The notes: generated by a model not told the origin, from the letters alone. Numbered from the stretch's first letter, positions 27,459-35,189 are shown. The stretch: 64,000 nt of DNA from an uncultured Rikenellaceae bacterium (GCA_947040435.1 CAMRBL010000003.1:1-64000); one strand, 5' to 3'. Program-made: numbers and translations.

Positions 27459-28565
27459 TTAACCTAGATTAACCCTATTATAAAAAGTATCTCGCTCTAC
27501 CGCAACATATCCCGCCTTAGATACTAACGATATTAAATCCGAAACACTCATTGTTGGAGTTTGATCCTCAGCTCCTGCCATAGAGTATATTTTTGTTGAG
27601 TCGTCAATAGTTCCATCAATATCATCTGCCCCAAAAGAGAGTAGTAGCTCTGTTGTACTCTTCCCTAGCATAGGCCAGTAGGCTTTGATATGTGGGACAT
27701 TATCTAGATATATGCGACTTAATGCAGTCATTTTCATATCCTCAATCACACTCACCTCTCCTATCTCTGACATACTATTGCCATAATTACGATACTTTAG
27801 TGGGATAAAAGCATTGAATCCTTTGTGTAGATCTTGAAGTTCACGAATTCTTCTTAGATGGTCAATCCTATCTGCAACACTCTCAATATGACCATATAGA
27901 ATAGTTGCATTTGTGGTGATCCCTAACTTATGTGCAACTTCATGTATCTTCAACCACTGTTTACTATCCCCTTTATCAGGACATATTTTGGATCTGATCT
28001 CTTCATTGAAGATTTCTGCGCCACCACCAGGTATTGCAGACATTCCAGACTCTTTAAGTCTTAGAAGTCCCTCCTCATAGCTAATGCCAGCTTTGTCTAT
28101 CATGTATGCCAGTTCAATGGCCGTAAATGCTTTGATAGATGCCCACGGCATAAGCGATTTGACTTTGCTAATCATCTCGCAGTAGTACTCTATTGTGTGT
28201 TGCGGATGCACTCCACCAACTATATGTACCTCTGTTATATAGCTGTGAGATCGTGCTTTTACAATCTCTTCAATCTCTTCAAGGGTATAGTTCCACGCTT
28301 CTGGTGAGTCTGCGCCACGTTTGTAAGAGCAGAAACGACAGTTAAAGAGACATACGTTTGTGGGTTCAATGTGGAAATTACGATTGTAATAGACCTCATT
28401 GCCACTTTTGCTCTTTTTTATAGCGGTAGCAAGGTAGCCAAGAAATGATAGTGGAGCCTTATCCCATAAAAGAGTAGCTTCACTATCTGTGATGCGCTTA
28501 AAGTTTAGTACGTTGTACCCAATCTCTTTAATATCTTCGCAAATATCAAAATCATCTAACTTCAT
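27459..28565 (-). CDS. mqnE: Aminodeoxyfutalosine synthase (radical SAM)
   Basis: 368 aa from the ATG at 28565. An in-frame TTG 24 nt upstream is rejected. The radical SAM cluster is CLFNCRFC (Cys72, Cys76, Cys79, CX3CX2C). Conserved MqnE tracts follow: HIVGGVHP, KAFTAIEL, PGGGAEIF, TNATILYGH and FIPLKYRN. It joins a chorismate-derived enolpyruvyl benzoate to adenosine in the futalosine route to menaquinone. MqnC is the main alternative, but length and the GGGAEIF/TNATILYGH blocks favour MqnE. This implies futalosine-dependent quinone synthesis. Confidence 0.88.
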   Translation of the reverse strand: MKLDDFDICEDIKEIGYNVLNFKRITDSEATLLWDKAPLSFLGYLATAIKKSKSGNEVYYNRNFHIEPTNVCLFNCRFCSYKRGADSPEAWNYTLEEIEEIVKARSHSYITEVHIVGGVHPQHTIEYYCEMISKVKSLMPWASIKAFTAIELAYMIDKAGISYEEGLLRLKESGMSAIPGGGAEIFNEEIRSKICPDKGDSKQWLKIHEVAHKLGITTNATILYGHIESVADRIDHLRRIRELQDLHKGFNAFIPLKYRNYGNSMSEIGEVSVIEDMKMTALSRIYLDNVPHIKAYWPMLGKSTTELLLSFGADDIDGTIDDSTKIYSMAGAEDQTPTMSVSDLISLVSKAGYVAVERDTFYNRVNLG

Positions 28566-28591
28566 AGTGGAACTTAATATATACAACAAAA

Positions 28592-28623
28592 GGAGCTAAA
28601 CCATACTATCTACGGTTAGCTCC
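28592..28623 (-). terminator. Terminator after rpmH
   Basis: The 8-bp stem GGAGCTAA/TTAGCTCC (28592-28599 with 28616-28623), extended by CC/GG pairs, is followed on the minus strand by TTTTGTTG. It separates rpmH from mqnE. Confidence 0.7.
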
Positions 28624-28658
28624 ATGTTTTATCCTAGAATAAGCTATTATGCTATATG

Positions 28659-28814
28659 CTATTTAGCAAGTGATTCGTCAGAAACAGATAGTTTCTTTCT
28701 GCCTTTTGCTCTTCTAGCCGCAAGTACCTTACGTCCGTTAGCAGTTGACATTCTATGGCGAAATCCATGCTTATTAATTCTCTTTTTTAGAGATGGTTGA
28801 AAGGTCCTTTTCAT
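28659..28814 (-). CDS. rpmH: 50S ribosomal protein bL34
   Basis: 51 aa, starting [20 protein letters not shown] and carrying the invariant L34 tract [19 protein letters not shown], so the identity is certain. L34 is a small basic protein of the large subunit. The usual neighbours rnpA/dnaA are not adjacent. It is a single-gene unit with a textbook promoter (28902-28932), an ~80-nt leader and a terminator. Confidence 0.97.
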   Translation of the reverse strand: MKRTFQPSLKKRINKHGFRHRMSTANGRKVLAARRAKGRKKLSVSDESLAK

Positions 28815-28901
28815 TTTTAGTATATTTTACTATATATTTATATTATTTTACTCTTATTGGTGATGCTAATCGCCTTAATTATAGCATATCCTTATGGTTT
28901 G

Positions 28902-28932
28902 CAAAGGTAGGATATTATTTTTTCTTTGCAAA
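28902..28932 (-). promoter_or_regulatory. Consensus Bacteroidota promoter of rpmH (TTTG-N19-TACCTTTG)
   Basis: On the minus strand a -33 TTTG (complement of 28929-28932) is followed by exactly 19 nt and then TACCTTTG (complement of 28902-28909). This is one of the two best promoters in the window and a good calibration for the others. The start site should be near 28895. Confidence 0.87.
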
Positions 28933-28987
28933 TTTTATTTATTTATTTTTTGTATATTCTTTGATTTTTTCTCTCAATTAGAGGTTA

Positions 28988-29025
28988 TTTCAGTGTAAGT
29001 TGCTGAAAGACTCTTTTTATAGAGT
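28988..29025 (-). terminator. Paired weak hairpins after the S24 repressor gene
   Basis: TTTCAG/CTGAAA (28988-28993 with 29003-29008) and ACTCT/AGAGT (29010-29014 with 29021-29025) lie just downstream of the repressor stop. They are short, and termination is plausible but weak. Confidence 0.4.
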
Positions 29026-29048
29026 ATTTTGGTCTTCACAACAGTGTG

Positions 29049-29720
29049 TTAGCCCATAGAGTTCATTCTTATACTTGCCTTTATGAATGCAAGAGCTCTA
29101 ATGCGTGACATTTCAACATCTTTGTCGGCATGATACTGGTTTTGACTAACTAACTTGACAAAACCATCTTTGTCCGACTTCTGGATATACTTTACTGTGA
29201 CATACTCCTCGCCATCTATATCGATAGAGAGAAGGTACATGTCGCCCCAGAAAACATCTTCAATGTTGTTAATCTTCTTGTACAGAATAATGTCACCACT
29301 CTTTAGTAGTGGGTACATGCTATCTCCTACAATGTAGATTGCGCCGTCGCATTTTGGAAGGTTTGGTATGTGAATATAGTCGATGGGTTCAGCATTAGAT
29401 GAGTCCATGAAGAGTGGAATCAATCCAGCTGTTCCCTCGATGTTGTAGAGTGGAACACTCTGTAATGGGAGTGTATTCTCTCTACCCCGCTTGAAAGTGA
29501 CAACATCCTTAGGTGCATTAAGCATGTCGCCAGTGCCATTTTCGATCCAGTCAGGGTTGACGTTCAAATCTTGAACTAGTATGTTTTTATTTCGTTCAGA
29601 TAAGGAGGCTTTGCCTGTTTCTATCATAGATAATGCACTTTTACCTATTCCTAGGTGTTTTGCAAACACTTCTTGTGTCATGCCCAACTCCTTGCGTAGT
29701 AGCTTAATACGTGTCCTCAT
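29049..29720 (-). CDS. XRE-type HTH / S24 peptidase repressor (LexA- or CI-like)
   Basis: 223 aa. An N-terminal HTH of the XRE type (about 1-60; GMTQEVFAKHLGIGKSALSMIE) is linked to a C-terminal S24 peptidase domain. The self-cleavage machinery looks intact: candidate Ala98-Gly99 scissile bond, Ser134 in VGDSMYP, and Lys177 in YVTVKYIQ. Such proteins repress phage or SOS genes until RecA-stimulated autocleavage. It is transcribed away from a 100-aa gene and the orphan terminase, with a candidate operator between (29740-29774). It could instead be a HipB-like host regulator, but the S24 half argues against this. Confidence 0.87.
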   Translation of the reverse strand: MRTRIKLLRKELGMTQEVFAKHLGIGKSALSMIETGKASLSERNKNILVQDLNVNPDWIENGTGDMLNAPKDVVTFKRGRENTLPLQSVPLYNIEGTAGLIPLFMDSSNAEPIDYIHIPNLPKCDGAIYIVGDSMYPLLKSGDIILYKKINNIEDVFWGDMYLLSIDIDGEEYVTVKYIQKSDKDGFVKLVSQNQYHADKDVEMSRIRALAFIKASIRMNSMG

Positions 29721-29739
29721 AAATTTTATATGTAATTTT

Positions 29740-29774
29740 ATTCAATTTTTTACTTGGAAATACAATAATTGAAT
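29740..29774. promoter_or_regulatory. Candidate operator: inverted repeat ATTCAATT-N19-AATTGAAT
   Basis: Two perfect 8-bp arms (29740-29747 and 29767-29774) flank the -33-like CTTG of the rightward promoter and end 1 nt before its -7 element. The position between the repressor gene and the divergent unit fits autoregulation and repression of the rightward transcript. Unproven. Confidence 0.5.
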
Positions 29775-29783
29775 GTATCTTTG
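29753..29783 (+). promoter_or_regulatory. Rightward promoter CTTG-N19-TATCTTTG
   Basis: CTTG at 29753-29756, 19 nt, then an exact -7 TATCTTTG at 29776-29783. It would transcribe the 100-aa gene with a ~110-nt leader. Confidence 0.72.
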
Positions 29784-29899
29784 TGGTGTAAAGTTAATAT
29801 TTTTACTCTAATTACACAACATTCTTCTTATAAATATATAAACATTTATTATGCCACCTTATACGCTTATATGTTAAAATAATTATACAAAATCTTATT

Positions 29900-30202
29900 A
29901 TGCTAATAATAACAGATAAAATTTACAAAGCTATTGCCGATCAGTTGGTAGTAGATATAGATCAAAAATACTTCTTTTCAGGCTCAATTGAGTTCGATAC
30001 AGAAGAGTTATATTCAACTTTTACAACCTCTGTTATTATTGATAAAAAGAGGATTGTAGTGACTGAGGGCGTATATGACGTATTTGAAGATATAATCCCT
30101 GTATGGTGGGAGTTTAAAACATATCAACGGGAAGGTGAGGTGTATAATACATTCTCGTGGCAGGAGTTTAAAGAGTTCTTGCCAATAAATAGAATTGAAT
30201 AG
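29900..30202 (+). CDS. Hypothetical protein, 100 aa (repressor/terminase island)
   Basis: I do not recognise a family. The protein is acidic, has no signal peptide or membrane segment, and looks alpha+beta, with the aromatic tract IPVWWEFKTY and the late FSWQEFKEFLP. It starts at an ATG about 115 nt after a good promoter, divergent from the S24 repressor, which supports it being real. By position it may be the repressor's regulated partner, such as an antirepressor or accessory protein, but nothing in its sequence shows that. Confidence 0.6.
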   Translation: MLIITDKIYKAIADQLVVDIDQKYFFSGSIEFDTEELYSTFTTSVIIDKKRIVVTEGVYDVFEDIIPVWWEFKTYQREGEVYNTFSWQEFKEFLPINRIE

Positions 30203-30256
30203 ATCGCAATTCGTTGAATGATTGACTATAAAATCTTATATATATATAATCATATC

Positions 30257-30529
30257 TAGGTTAGTGGTGGAGCACGATGAATTATTTTATTATATCTGGG
30301 GACGCTCCTATAAATTCAAGTAAAATACTCTTTAATTTTATCATAGTCCTTAACCTTTGATTCTCCATGAGAAATGGTGTTGACAAAGGCTAAAGAGTCT
30401 CCTCTTAGTTCGAGGGTGGAGATTTGTAATATGTTTAAACTTATTAGAGAGTAAATTGTGGTGTATTTCAAAATCCTACCTTTGAGGACGCTCAGCAGAA
30501 CCCACAACGCTCCACCACAAAGTAACCTA
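30257..30529. repeat. Interrupted long inverted repeat bounding a 235-bp segment
   Basis: The left arm TAGGTTAGTGGTGGAGC (30257-30273) pairs with the right arm 30509-30529: GCTCCACCAC exactly, then AAAG unpaired, then TAACCTA exactly. In total 17 bp pair. No target-site duplication is visible. It could be a MITE-like relic, a protein-binding pair, or an RNA fold in read-through transcripts. Confidence 0.65.
30455..30484 (+). promoter_or_regulatory. Promoter of the terminase gene (ATTG-N18-TACCTTTG)
   Basis: ATTG at 30455-30458, 18 nt, then an exact -7 TACCTTTG at 30477-30484. The start site would be near 30491, so the ~55-nt leader contains the right arm of the inverted repeat. Confidence 0.7.
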
Positions 30530-30545
30530 TCCAATAATTTATTAA

Positions 30546-31985
30546 ATGTGTAAAACTAAAAGAGAAGAAATAGCTTTTCAACACTACATTGAACAGGTTG
30601 CCCCATACCTGCAGTCAACAAAATTCCATAAGTCCTATTATAGAGTTTTGGAGGCATTCGCCTCTAGGAAAATAAAAAAATTAATCGTTTCAATACCTCC
30701 GCAACATGGTAAATCCCTTGGTGCGTCAGTACTACTACCTGCCTATATGCTCGGCTTAAATCCTGAGTTAAGAGTGGCGATAGCATCTTATAGTGGTACA
30801 CTGGCAAATAGATTTAACCGAAGAGTACAGAGATTGATCGACTCAAAGGAGTACACTGAGCTATTTCCGCAAACAACAATTAAAAGTCTGAAAAATAGAT
30901 CTGCTAACTCTGTGAATTATATCCGTACCGCAGATCAAGTGGAGATTATTGGATACAACGGTGAGTTGATGAGTGTAGGGAGAGAGGGGTCGCTGACGGG
31001 AAATCAAGTAGATATCTTTATACTAGATGACCTATATAAAGATGCAATGGAGGCAAACTCCCCAACTATTAGAGAGAATTGTTGGGAGTGGTACACATCG
31101 GTTGTTAAAACCAGAATGCATAATACTTCTTCGGAGTTAATAGTATTTACTAGATGGCATGAGGAGGATTTGATTGGCAAGCTAACATCCATTGAACCGA
31201 CAATTGAATTAACCGATTGGAAACAGATTAAAAAGGGGTTTAAAGGGTGGTATCTGCTGAATTTTGAGGCGATAAAAGAGGGTGAGCCATATCAAATAGA
31301 TCCACGAAAAGTTGGAGCTCCACTCTGGCGTGAACGGCATAACCTTGAGCTATTAAAAGAGAAACAGAACTTAGATCCAGTAAGATTCTCATGTATGTAC
31401 CAAGGTAAACCATCCTCTGCTCACGGGTTGTTGTATGGTAATAGTTTTATTACCTATGCTGCATTGCCAACAGATATTATTAAATTAGGGAACTATACAG
31501 ATACAGCAGATGCTGGTGATGACTACCTATGTTCAATATCTTATCAGGTAGATCGTGCGGGGTTGATATACATAACGGATCTTGTATACTCGCGTGAACC
31601 TATGGAGAAGACCGAACCAATGGTAGCAAATATGATTAATAGCTCTAAAACTAGAGTCGTCGCAGTAGAGAGTAACAACGGAGGAAAGGGATTTGCTAGA
31701 GCTGTTGCTCGATTGACGCCAATGGCAAAAATAGAGTGGTTTCACCAGAGTGGAAATAAAGAGGCTAGAATAATATCAAACTCATCAACGGTTATGACAT
31801 ATATTAGGATGCCGCTAGATTGGAGAGTGAGATGGAGTGATCTATACAATCACATCACAAACTATAAACGTGAGTACCATGCCAATAGGTGGCATGATGC
31901 GCCTGATGTATTGACGGGCATTGTTGAGAGAGAGGTTGTTGATACTATAACTAAACGAATTAAAGCTATAAGATTCTCAGGATAA
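30546..31985 (+). CDS. Phage terminase large subunit (orphan TerL)
   Basis: 479 aa. The ATPase half has Walker A PPQHGKS (51-57), Walker B FILDDL (158-163) and the coupling motif TRWHEEDLIG (202-211). The nuclease half has the RNase H-like acidic residues D319/D322 (TDTADAGDD), E375 (VAVESNN) and D451/D454 (WHDAPDVL). The chain appears complete. TerL packages phage DNA into a capsid, yet no small terminase, portal, capsid or tail gene is nearby; the next gene is upp. It has its own promoter and a strong terminator. Options are a prophage or satellite relic, or a domesticated packaging/nuclease motor. Confidence 0.88.
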   Translation: MCKTKREEIAFQHYIEQVAPYLQSTKFHKSYYRVLEAFASRKIKKLIVSIPPQHGKSLGASVLLPAYMLGLNPELRVAIASYSGTLANRFNRRVQRLIDSKEYTELFPQTTIKSLKNRSANSVNYIRTADQVEIIGYNGELMSVGREGSLTGNQVDIFILDDLYKDAMEANSPTIRENCWEWYTSVVKTRMHNTSSELIVFTRWHEEDLIGKLTSIEPTIELTDWKQIKKGFKGWYLLNFEAIKEGEPYQIDPRKVGAPLWRERHNLELLKEKQNLDPVRFSCMYQGKPSSAHGLLYGNSFITYAALPTDIIKLGNYTDTADAGDDYLCSISYQVDRAGLIYITDLVYSREPMEKTEPMVANMINSSKTRVVAVESNNGGKGFARAVARLTPMAKIEWFHQSGNKEARIISNSSTVMTYIRMPLDWRVRWSDLYNHITNYKREYHANRWHDAPDVLTGIVEREVVDTITKRIKAIRFSG

Positions 31986-32036
31986 TGAATCCTCAAAAAA
32001 AAATTATTAATAAAAGCTATATAATATTTAATATAA

Positions 32037-32105
32037 AAAATGCATCTAAGAGCGTTTGTAGTCTAGTTAAATAAACTAGAGAACCATCGCTCTTAGATGC
32101 ATTTT
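32037..32105. terminator. Bidirectional nested terminator between TerL and upp
   Basis: A perfect 18-bp outer stem (32037-32054 with 32088-32105) contains an inner 7-bp hairpin TCTAGTT/AACTAGA (32062-32068 with 32074-32080). A-runs and T-runs flank it on both sides, between convergent genes. Confidence 0.85.
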
Positions 32106-32122
32106 ATATTTAGAGGTACTTA

Positions 32123-32776
32123 TTATAGTTTGTCTCCGTAGGCTAGATCGCCTGCGTCGCCTATTCCTGGTACGATATATGACTTTAATGTCAACTCTGC
32201 ATCTACGGCACAACTCCAAATTGTAACGTTCTCAGATGAAACACGTTTATTGATATATTCAATACCCTCTTCGCTTGCTACACATGTAGCGATATGTGTG
32301 TGCTTTGGAACTCCTCCCTTTTCTACTAGAGCATTATAAGCAAGAAGTAGCGATGAACCTGTCGCCAACATAGGGTCAACCAGAATTAATATCTTATCGG
32401 TCATGTCGCAACATGAGATATATTCAACTTTAATGTTGAAAGTGTTATCTTTACTATATTTACGATATGCAGATACAAATGAACTTTGAGCATCATCAAA
32501 ATAGTTTAAAAACCCTTGGTGAAAGGGAATTCCAGCTCGCATTATAGTCGCAATAACAATGTCATCTGTTTGGAGCGCAAGAATTGCCTCTCCTTGTGAT
32601 GTCTCTATATTTTGCTCCTCATACTCAAATGTCTTACTGATCTCATATGCCATTATCTCTCCAACTCTCTCAAGGTTGCGTCTAAAGCGCATGCTATCTT
32701 GTTGAATGTTTACATCCCTCAATTCAGCTAGAAATTTATTGAGAACGGTGTTGGTGTCATTTAGTGTATGTGTCAT
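32123..32776 (-). CDS. upp: Uracil phosphoribosyltransferase
   Basis: 217 aa. The PRPP-binding loop is VDPMLATGSSLL, and the C-terminus carries the uracil-site tract YIVPGIGDAGDLAYG. It converts uracil plus PRPP to UMP (pyrimidine salvage). Upstream lies an 11-bp direct repeat (32820-32841). No exact -7 motif was found, so promoter placement is open. Confidence 0.95.
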   Translation of the reverse strand: MTHTLNDTNTVLNKFLAELRDVNIQQDSMRFRRNLERVGEIMAYEISKTFEYEEQNIETSQGEAILALQTDDIVIATIMRAGIPFHQGFLNYFDDAQSSFVSAYRKYSKDNTFNIKVEYISCCDMTDKILILVDPMLATGSSLLLAYNALVEKGGVPKHTHIATCVASEEGIEYINKRVSSENVTIWSCAVDAELTLKSYIVPGIGDAGDLAYGDKL

Positions 32777-32819
32777 AGTGTTTATATTTTAGTATCTATC
32801 TAAAGATTTTAATGTCATG

Positions 32820-32841
32820 TTTGTACTTGGTTTGTACTTGG
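32820..32841 (+). repeat. Tandem 11-bp direct repeat upstream of upp
   Basis: Two perfect copies of TTTGTACTTGG, followed by a partial third (TTTGG), lie 44-65 nt upstream of the upp ATG in the upp-hflX gap. It could be a regulator-binding site or a slippage product. Confidence 0.6.
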
Positions 32842-32886
32842 TTTGGGCTAGGTGTAATCTGCTGACCCTGCATATTTAACAAATAA

Positions 32887-34077
32887 CTAATATAAGAAAT
32901 TGTTAAAAGGATAGTGTCCCTCATGTATCTCCCTAGCCATAGTGTATAGATCTTTTCGGAGTTTGTCTACTCCAAGTCGCTCCTTTGCTGAGATGAAGAG
33001 ACATGGAGTCTCTTTTGCCATCCAAATCTCTTTTATATCATCTAAAGATCTATTCTCCTTAGTTGCAGGAAGTAGATCATCGTCGTCTTTCTTTATATAA
33101 GTAAAAGCATCTACTTTATTAAAAATTATAAACACTGGTTTATCTCCAGCTTTAATATCTTTAAGTGTTTTGTTAACAACGTCAATTTGATCTTCAAAGT
33201 TTGGGTGCGATATATCAACAATGTGAAGCAATAGGTCAGCCTCCCTAACCTCATCTAGTGTCGATTTAAACGACTCAACAAGTTGGTGTGGTAGTTTCCT
33301 TATAAACCCTACGGTGTCGGAGAGTAGAAGTGGCATATTCTCTAACACAACCTTTCTTACGGTTGTATCTAGTGTTGCAAAGAGCTTGTTCTCCGCAAAT
33401 ACATCACTTTTGCTAATTATATTCATAATCGTAGACTTCCCAACATTGGTGTAGCCAACTAGTGCAACTCGTACTAAACTCCCTCTATTGCCTCTCTGAA
33501 CAGCCATTTGTCTATCAATCTTTTTTAGATCCTCTTTGAGCTTGCTGATGCGATTTCTTGCAATTCGTCTATCCGTCTCAATCTCACTCTCTCCTGCTCC
33601 GCCACGAGTACCTGTTCCGCCTCGTTGACGTTCAAGATGCGTCCACATTCCTGTAAGACGTGGCAATAAATACTCATATTGAGCTAGTTGTACCTGTGTT
33701 TTAGCATACGCACTTGTTGCTCGCTGAACAAATATACCTAAAATTAGTCTCGTCCTATCTAGTATTTGACGTCCTTCAAATAATTTCTCTATATTTCTTG
33801 TTTGTGATGGTGATAATTCATCGTCAAAAATCACTGTGCCAATACCATGTGCTTCTGTATACTGTGCAATCTCATCCAATTTTCCTGGCCCAACGTAGAT
33901 ACGTATGTTTGGGGCGGATAGGCGTTGCGTAAAGCGAGCGACAGTTTCGACACCTGCAGTCTCTGTTAGAAACTCTAATTCATCAAGATATTCAGTGATC
34001 TGACTCTCTGGTTGGCGATCTCTTATAATAGCCACAAGAACAGCCTTGTCCTTGTTAAAATCGATTAATTCACCCAT
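32887..34077 (-). CDS. hflX: GTPase HflX (ribosome-associated)
   Basis: 396 aa. An N-terminal HflX domain (about 20-130, with DELSPSQTRNIEK) and a Gly/Arg-rich loop precede the G domain: G1 GYTNVGKST (about 206-214), G3 DTVGFIRKLP (about 252-261) and G4 NKVD. HflX splits or rescues stalled 70S ribosomes under heat stress and binds the large subunit. A stable hairpin at 34096-34127 lies 18 nt upstream of the ATG and may be in its leader. Confidence 0.95.
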   Translation of the reverse strand: MGELIDFNKDKAVLVAIIRDRQPESQITEYLDELEFLTETAGVETVARFTQRLSAPNIRIYVGPGKLDEIAQYTEAHGIGTVIFDDELSPSQTRNIEKLFEGRQILDRTRLILGIFVQRATSAYAKTQVQLAQYEYLLPRLTGMWTHLERQRGGTGTRGGAGESEIETDRRIARNRISKLKEDLKKIDRQMAVQRGNRGSLVRVALVGYTNVGKSTIMNIISKSDVFAENKLFATLDTTVRKVVLENMPLLLSDTVGFIRKLPHQLVESFKSTLDEVREADLLLHIVDISHPNFEDQIDVVNKTLKDIKAGDKPVFIIFNKVDAFTYIKKDDDDLLPATKENRSLDDIKEIWMAKETPCLFISAKERLGVDKLRKDLYTMAREIHEGHYPFNNFLY

Positions 34078-34095
34078 TTGTAAATTAGTTTTTAT

Positions 34096-34127
34096 GCTCT
34101 ATCGAGAACCTAATCTCAAGATAGAGC
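34096..34127 (-). promoter_or_regulatory. Hairpin immediately upstream of hflX
   Basis: An 8-bp stem GCTCTATC/GATAGAGC plus an inner GAGA/TCTC, 18 nt before the hflX ATG and after the TonB-gene terminator. It lacks a U-tract. If transcription starts between the two hairpins, this would be a structured 5' leader. Confidence 0.4.
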
Positions 34128-34137
34128 TATTCGTAAT

Positions 34138-34180
34138 AAATGCACCCCAAAAGCTATAATTCAACTTTTGGGGTGCATTT
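34138..34180 (-). terminator. Terminator after the TonB-like gene
   Basis: A perfect 16-bp stem AAATGCACCCCAAAAG / CTTTTGGGGTGCATTT with an 11-nt loop. Confidence 0.82.
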
Positions 34181-34215
34181 TATATTAAGTTAAGCTCACT
34201 AAATAATGCACTCAA

Positions 34216-34914
34216 TTATCTTTGGATCTTGAATATAATAGGTAGTGTATATTTTACTCGAACTGCTTTTCCTCCCTGTTTTCCTGGAGTCCACTTCGGA
34301 GATGTTTTCAAAATACGTATTACCTCTTCTGATAGAGATTTATCTGGTGTTTGAAGAACTTTAATGTTAGTAAGACCTCCATTTGTTTCAATTACAAATG
34401 TGATTGTAACACGTCCTTGAATACCATTGTCTGTAGCAATTTGTGGGTATTCAATTCTCTTCTCTACCCATGATCTAAATTTAGTTAGATCTCCTCCTTG
34501 GAATGATGGCATATCCTCTACAACAATAAATGGAGTATCATCAACAGCATAGTCACCTGGAGTACCAACTCCGTATTCGTCAACGTTGTCTGCAAAAATA
34601 GCTTCGTCATCAAACTCTGCAAAAGTCATCTCTGTTGTAATCTCAGTGTCGTCCTCTACAATGTTCATAAGGTCAGATACAACCTGTACTGGTTTTGTAC
34701 TAACAGTAATAGGTGGTCTGTCCTCTTGGCGAGTAACTTCAACAATCTCAGTCTCAACAATCGGAACCTCTGGTTCTGGTATTTCAATGTTTTTCTCAGC
34801 TTGACTATATGAGAAGACGCCAATCACAAGTAGGATTGAAATGATTAGACCAATCTCAAGGAATAGACCTTTCTTCTTTTCAAGATCTGCTTTTGGTGAT
34901 TTTTTAAGTTCCAT
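34216..34914 (-). CDS. TonB-family energy transducer
   Basis: 232 aa. A single N-terminal membrane helix (about 19-39) is followed by a Pro/Glu/Val-rich periplasmic spacer and a C-terminal TonB domain (about 140-232: YPQIATDNGIQGRVTITFVI, then SLSEEVIRILKTSPKWTPG). It would transmit proton-motive force from ExbBD to outer-membrane receptors. exbB/exbD are not adjacent, so this may be one of several TonB proteins. It is monocistronic. Confidence 0.9.
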   Translation of the reverse strand: MELKKSPKADLEKKKGLFLEIGLIISILLVIGVFSYSQAEKNIEIPEPEVPIVETEIVEVTRQEDRPPITVSTKPVQVVSDLMNIVEDDTEITTEMTFAEFDDEAIFADNVDEYGVGTPGDYAVDDTPFIVVEDMPSFQGGDLTKFRSWVEKRIEYPQIATDNGIQGRVTITFVIETNGGLTNIKVLQTPDKSLSEEVIRILKTSPKWTPGKQGGKAVRVKYTLPIIFKIQR

Positions 34915-34970
34915 ATTTTAAGTTTTTTTTAAGTTCCTAGCTGGTTAGGCAATACGTAGTATTTCACTTA

Positions 34971-34978
34971 CAAATATA
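34971..34978 (-). promoter_or_regulatory. -7 element TATATTTG for the TonB-like gene
   Basis: An exact TAnnTTTG on the minus strand, 56 nt before the ATG. No -33 TTTG. Confidence 0.5.
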
Positions 34979-35121
34979 TGAAGAATATATTAAAAAAATA
35001 ATAATACCCGTAAATAATATCTGAAAAAGGGGTAATTTAAGCTTAAATGAACTATATAAATTGAAAATAGCGAGTCATAAAGCTAATTTTGGTTATGATT
35101 CATAAAAAACTTAGGTAAAAC

Positions 35122-35165
35122 AAAATCCACAAAAGGAAGATTACAATCTAACTTTTGTGGATTTT
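35122..35165 (-). terminator. Terminator of the xerC-hpf operon (distal hairpin)
   Basis: A perfect 14-bp stem AAAATCCACAAAAG / CTTTTGTGGATTTT with a 16-nt loop. On the minus strand TTTTGTTTTACC follows, a fair U-tract. Confidence 0.75.
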
Positions 35166-35189
35166 ACTTCGTTTAATCGTTTCCTTAAA

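Larger units (their letters stand above)
30203..30545. other. 343-bp regulatory segment upstream of the orphan terminase
   Basis: No convincing gene. It holds a long interrupted inverted repeat (30257-30273 and 30509-30529), two direct copies of GGACGCTC (about 30300 and 30485), and a near-consensus rightward promoter (30455-30484). A 72-codon minus-strand frame here covers the promoter and lacks family features, so it is not called. Confidence 0.6.

Noticed and set aside
28793-28981. 62-codon plus-strand frame upstream of the S24 repressor
   Set aside because: It is Phe/Tyr-rich AT sequence overlapping the rpmH promoter on the other strand, with no homology recognised.
30316-30534. 72-codon minus-strand open frame in the terminase upstream region
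   Set aside because: It covers the inverted-repeat arm and the rightward promoter, has no family features and no promoter of its own.
28933-32036. att-site direct repeats flanking the repressor/terminase island
   Set aside because: No convincing duplicated core was found on comparing the A/T-rich flanks by eye.
32820-32845. Short repeats considered as a CRISPR array
   Set aside because: The units are 11 bp, directly tandem and without spacers. No cas genes are in the window.
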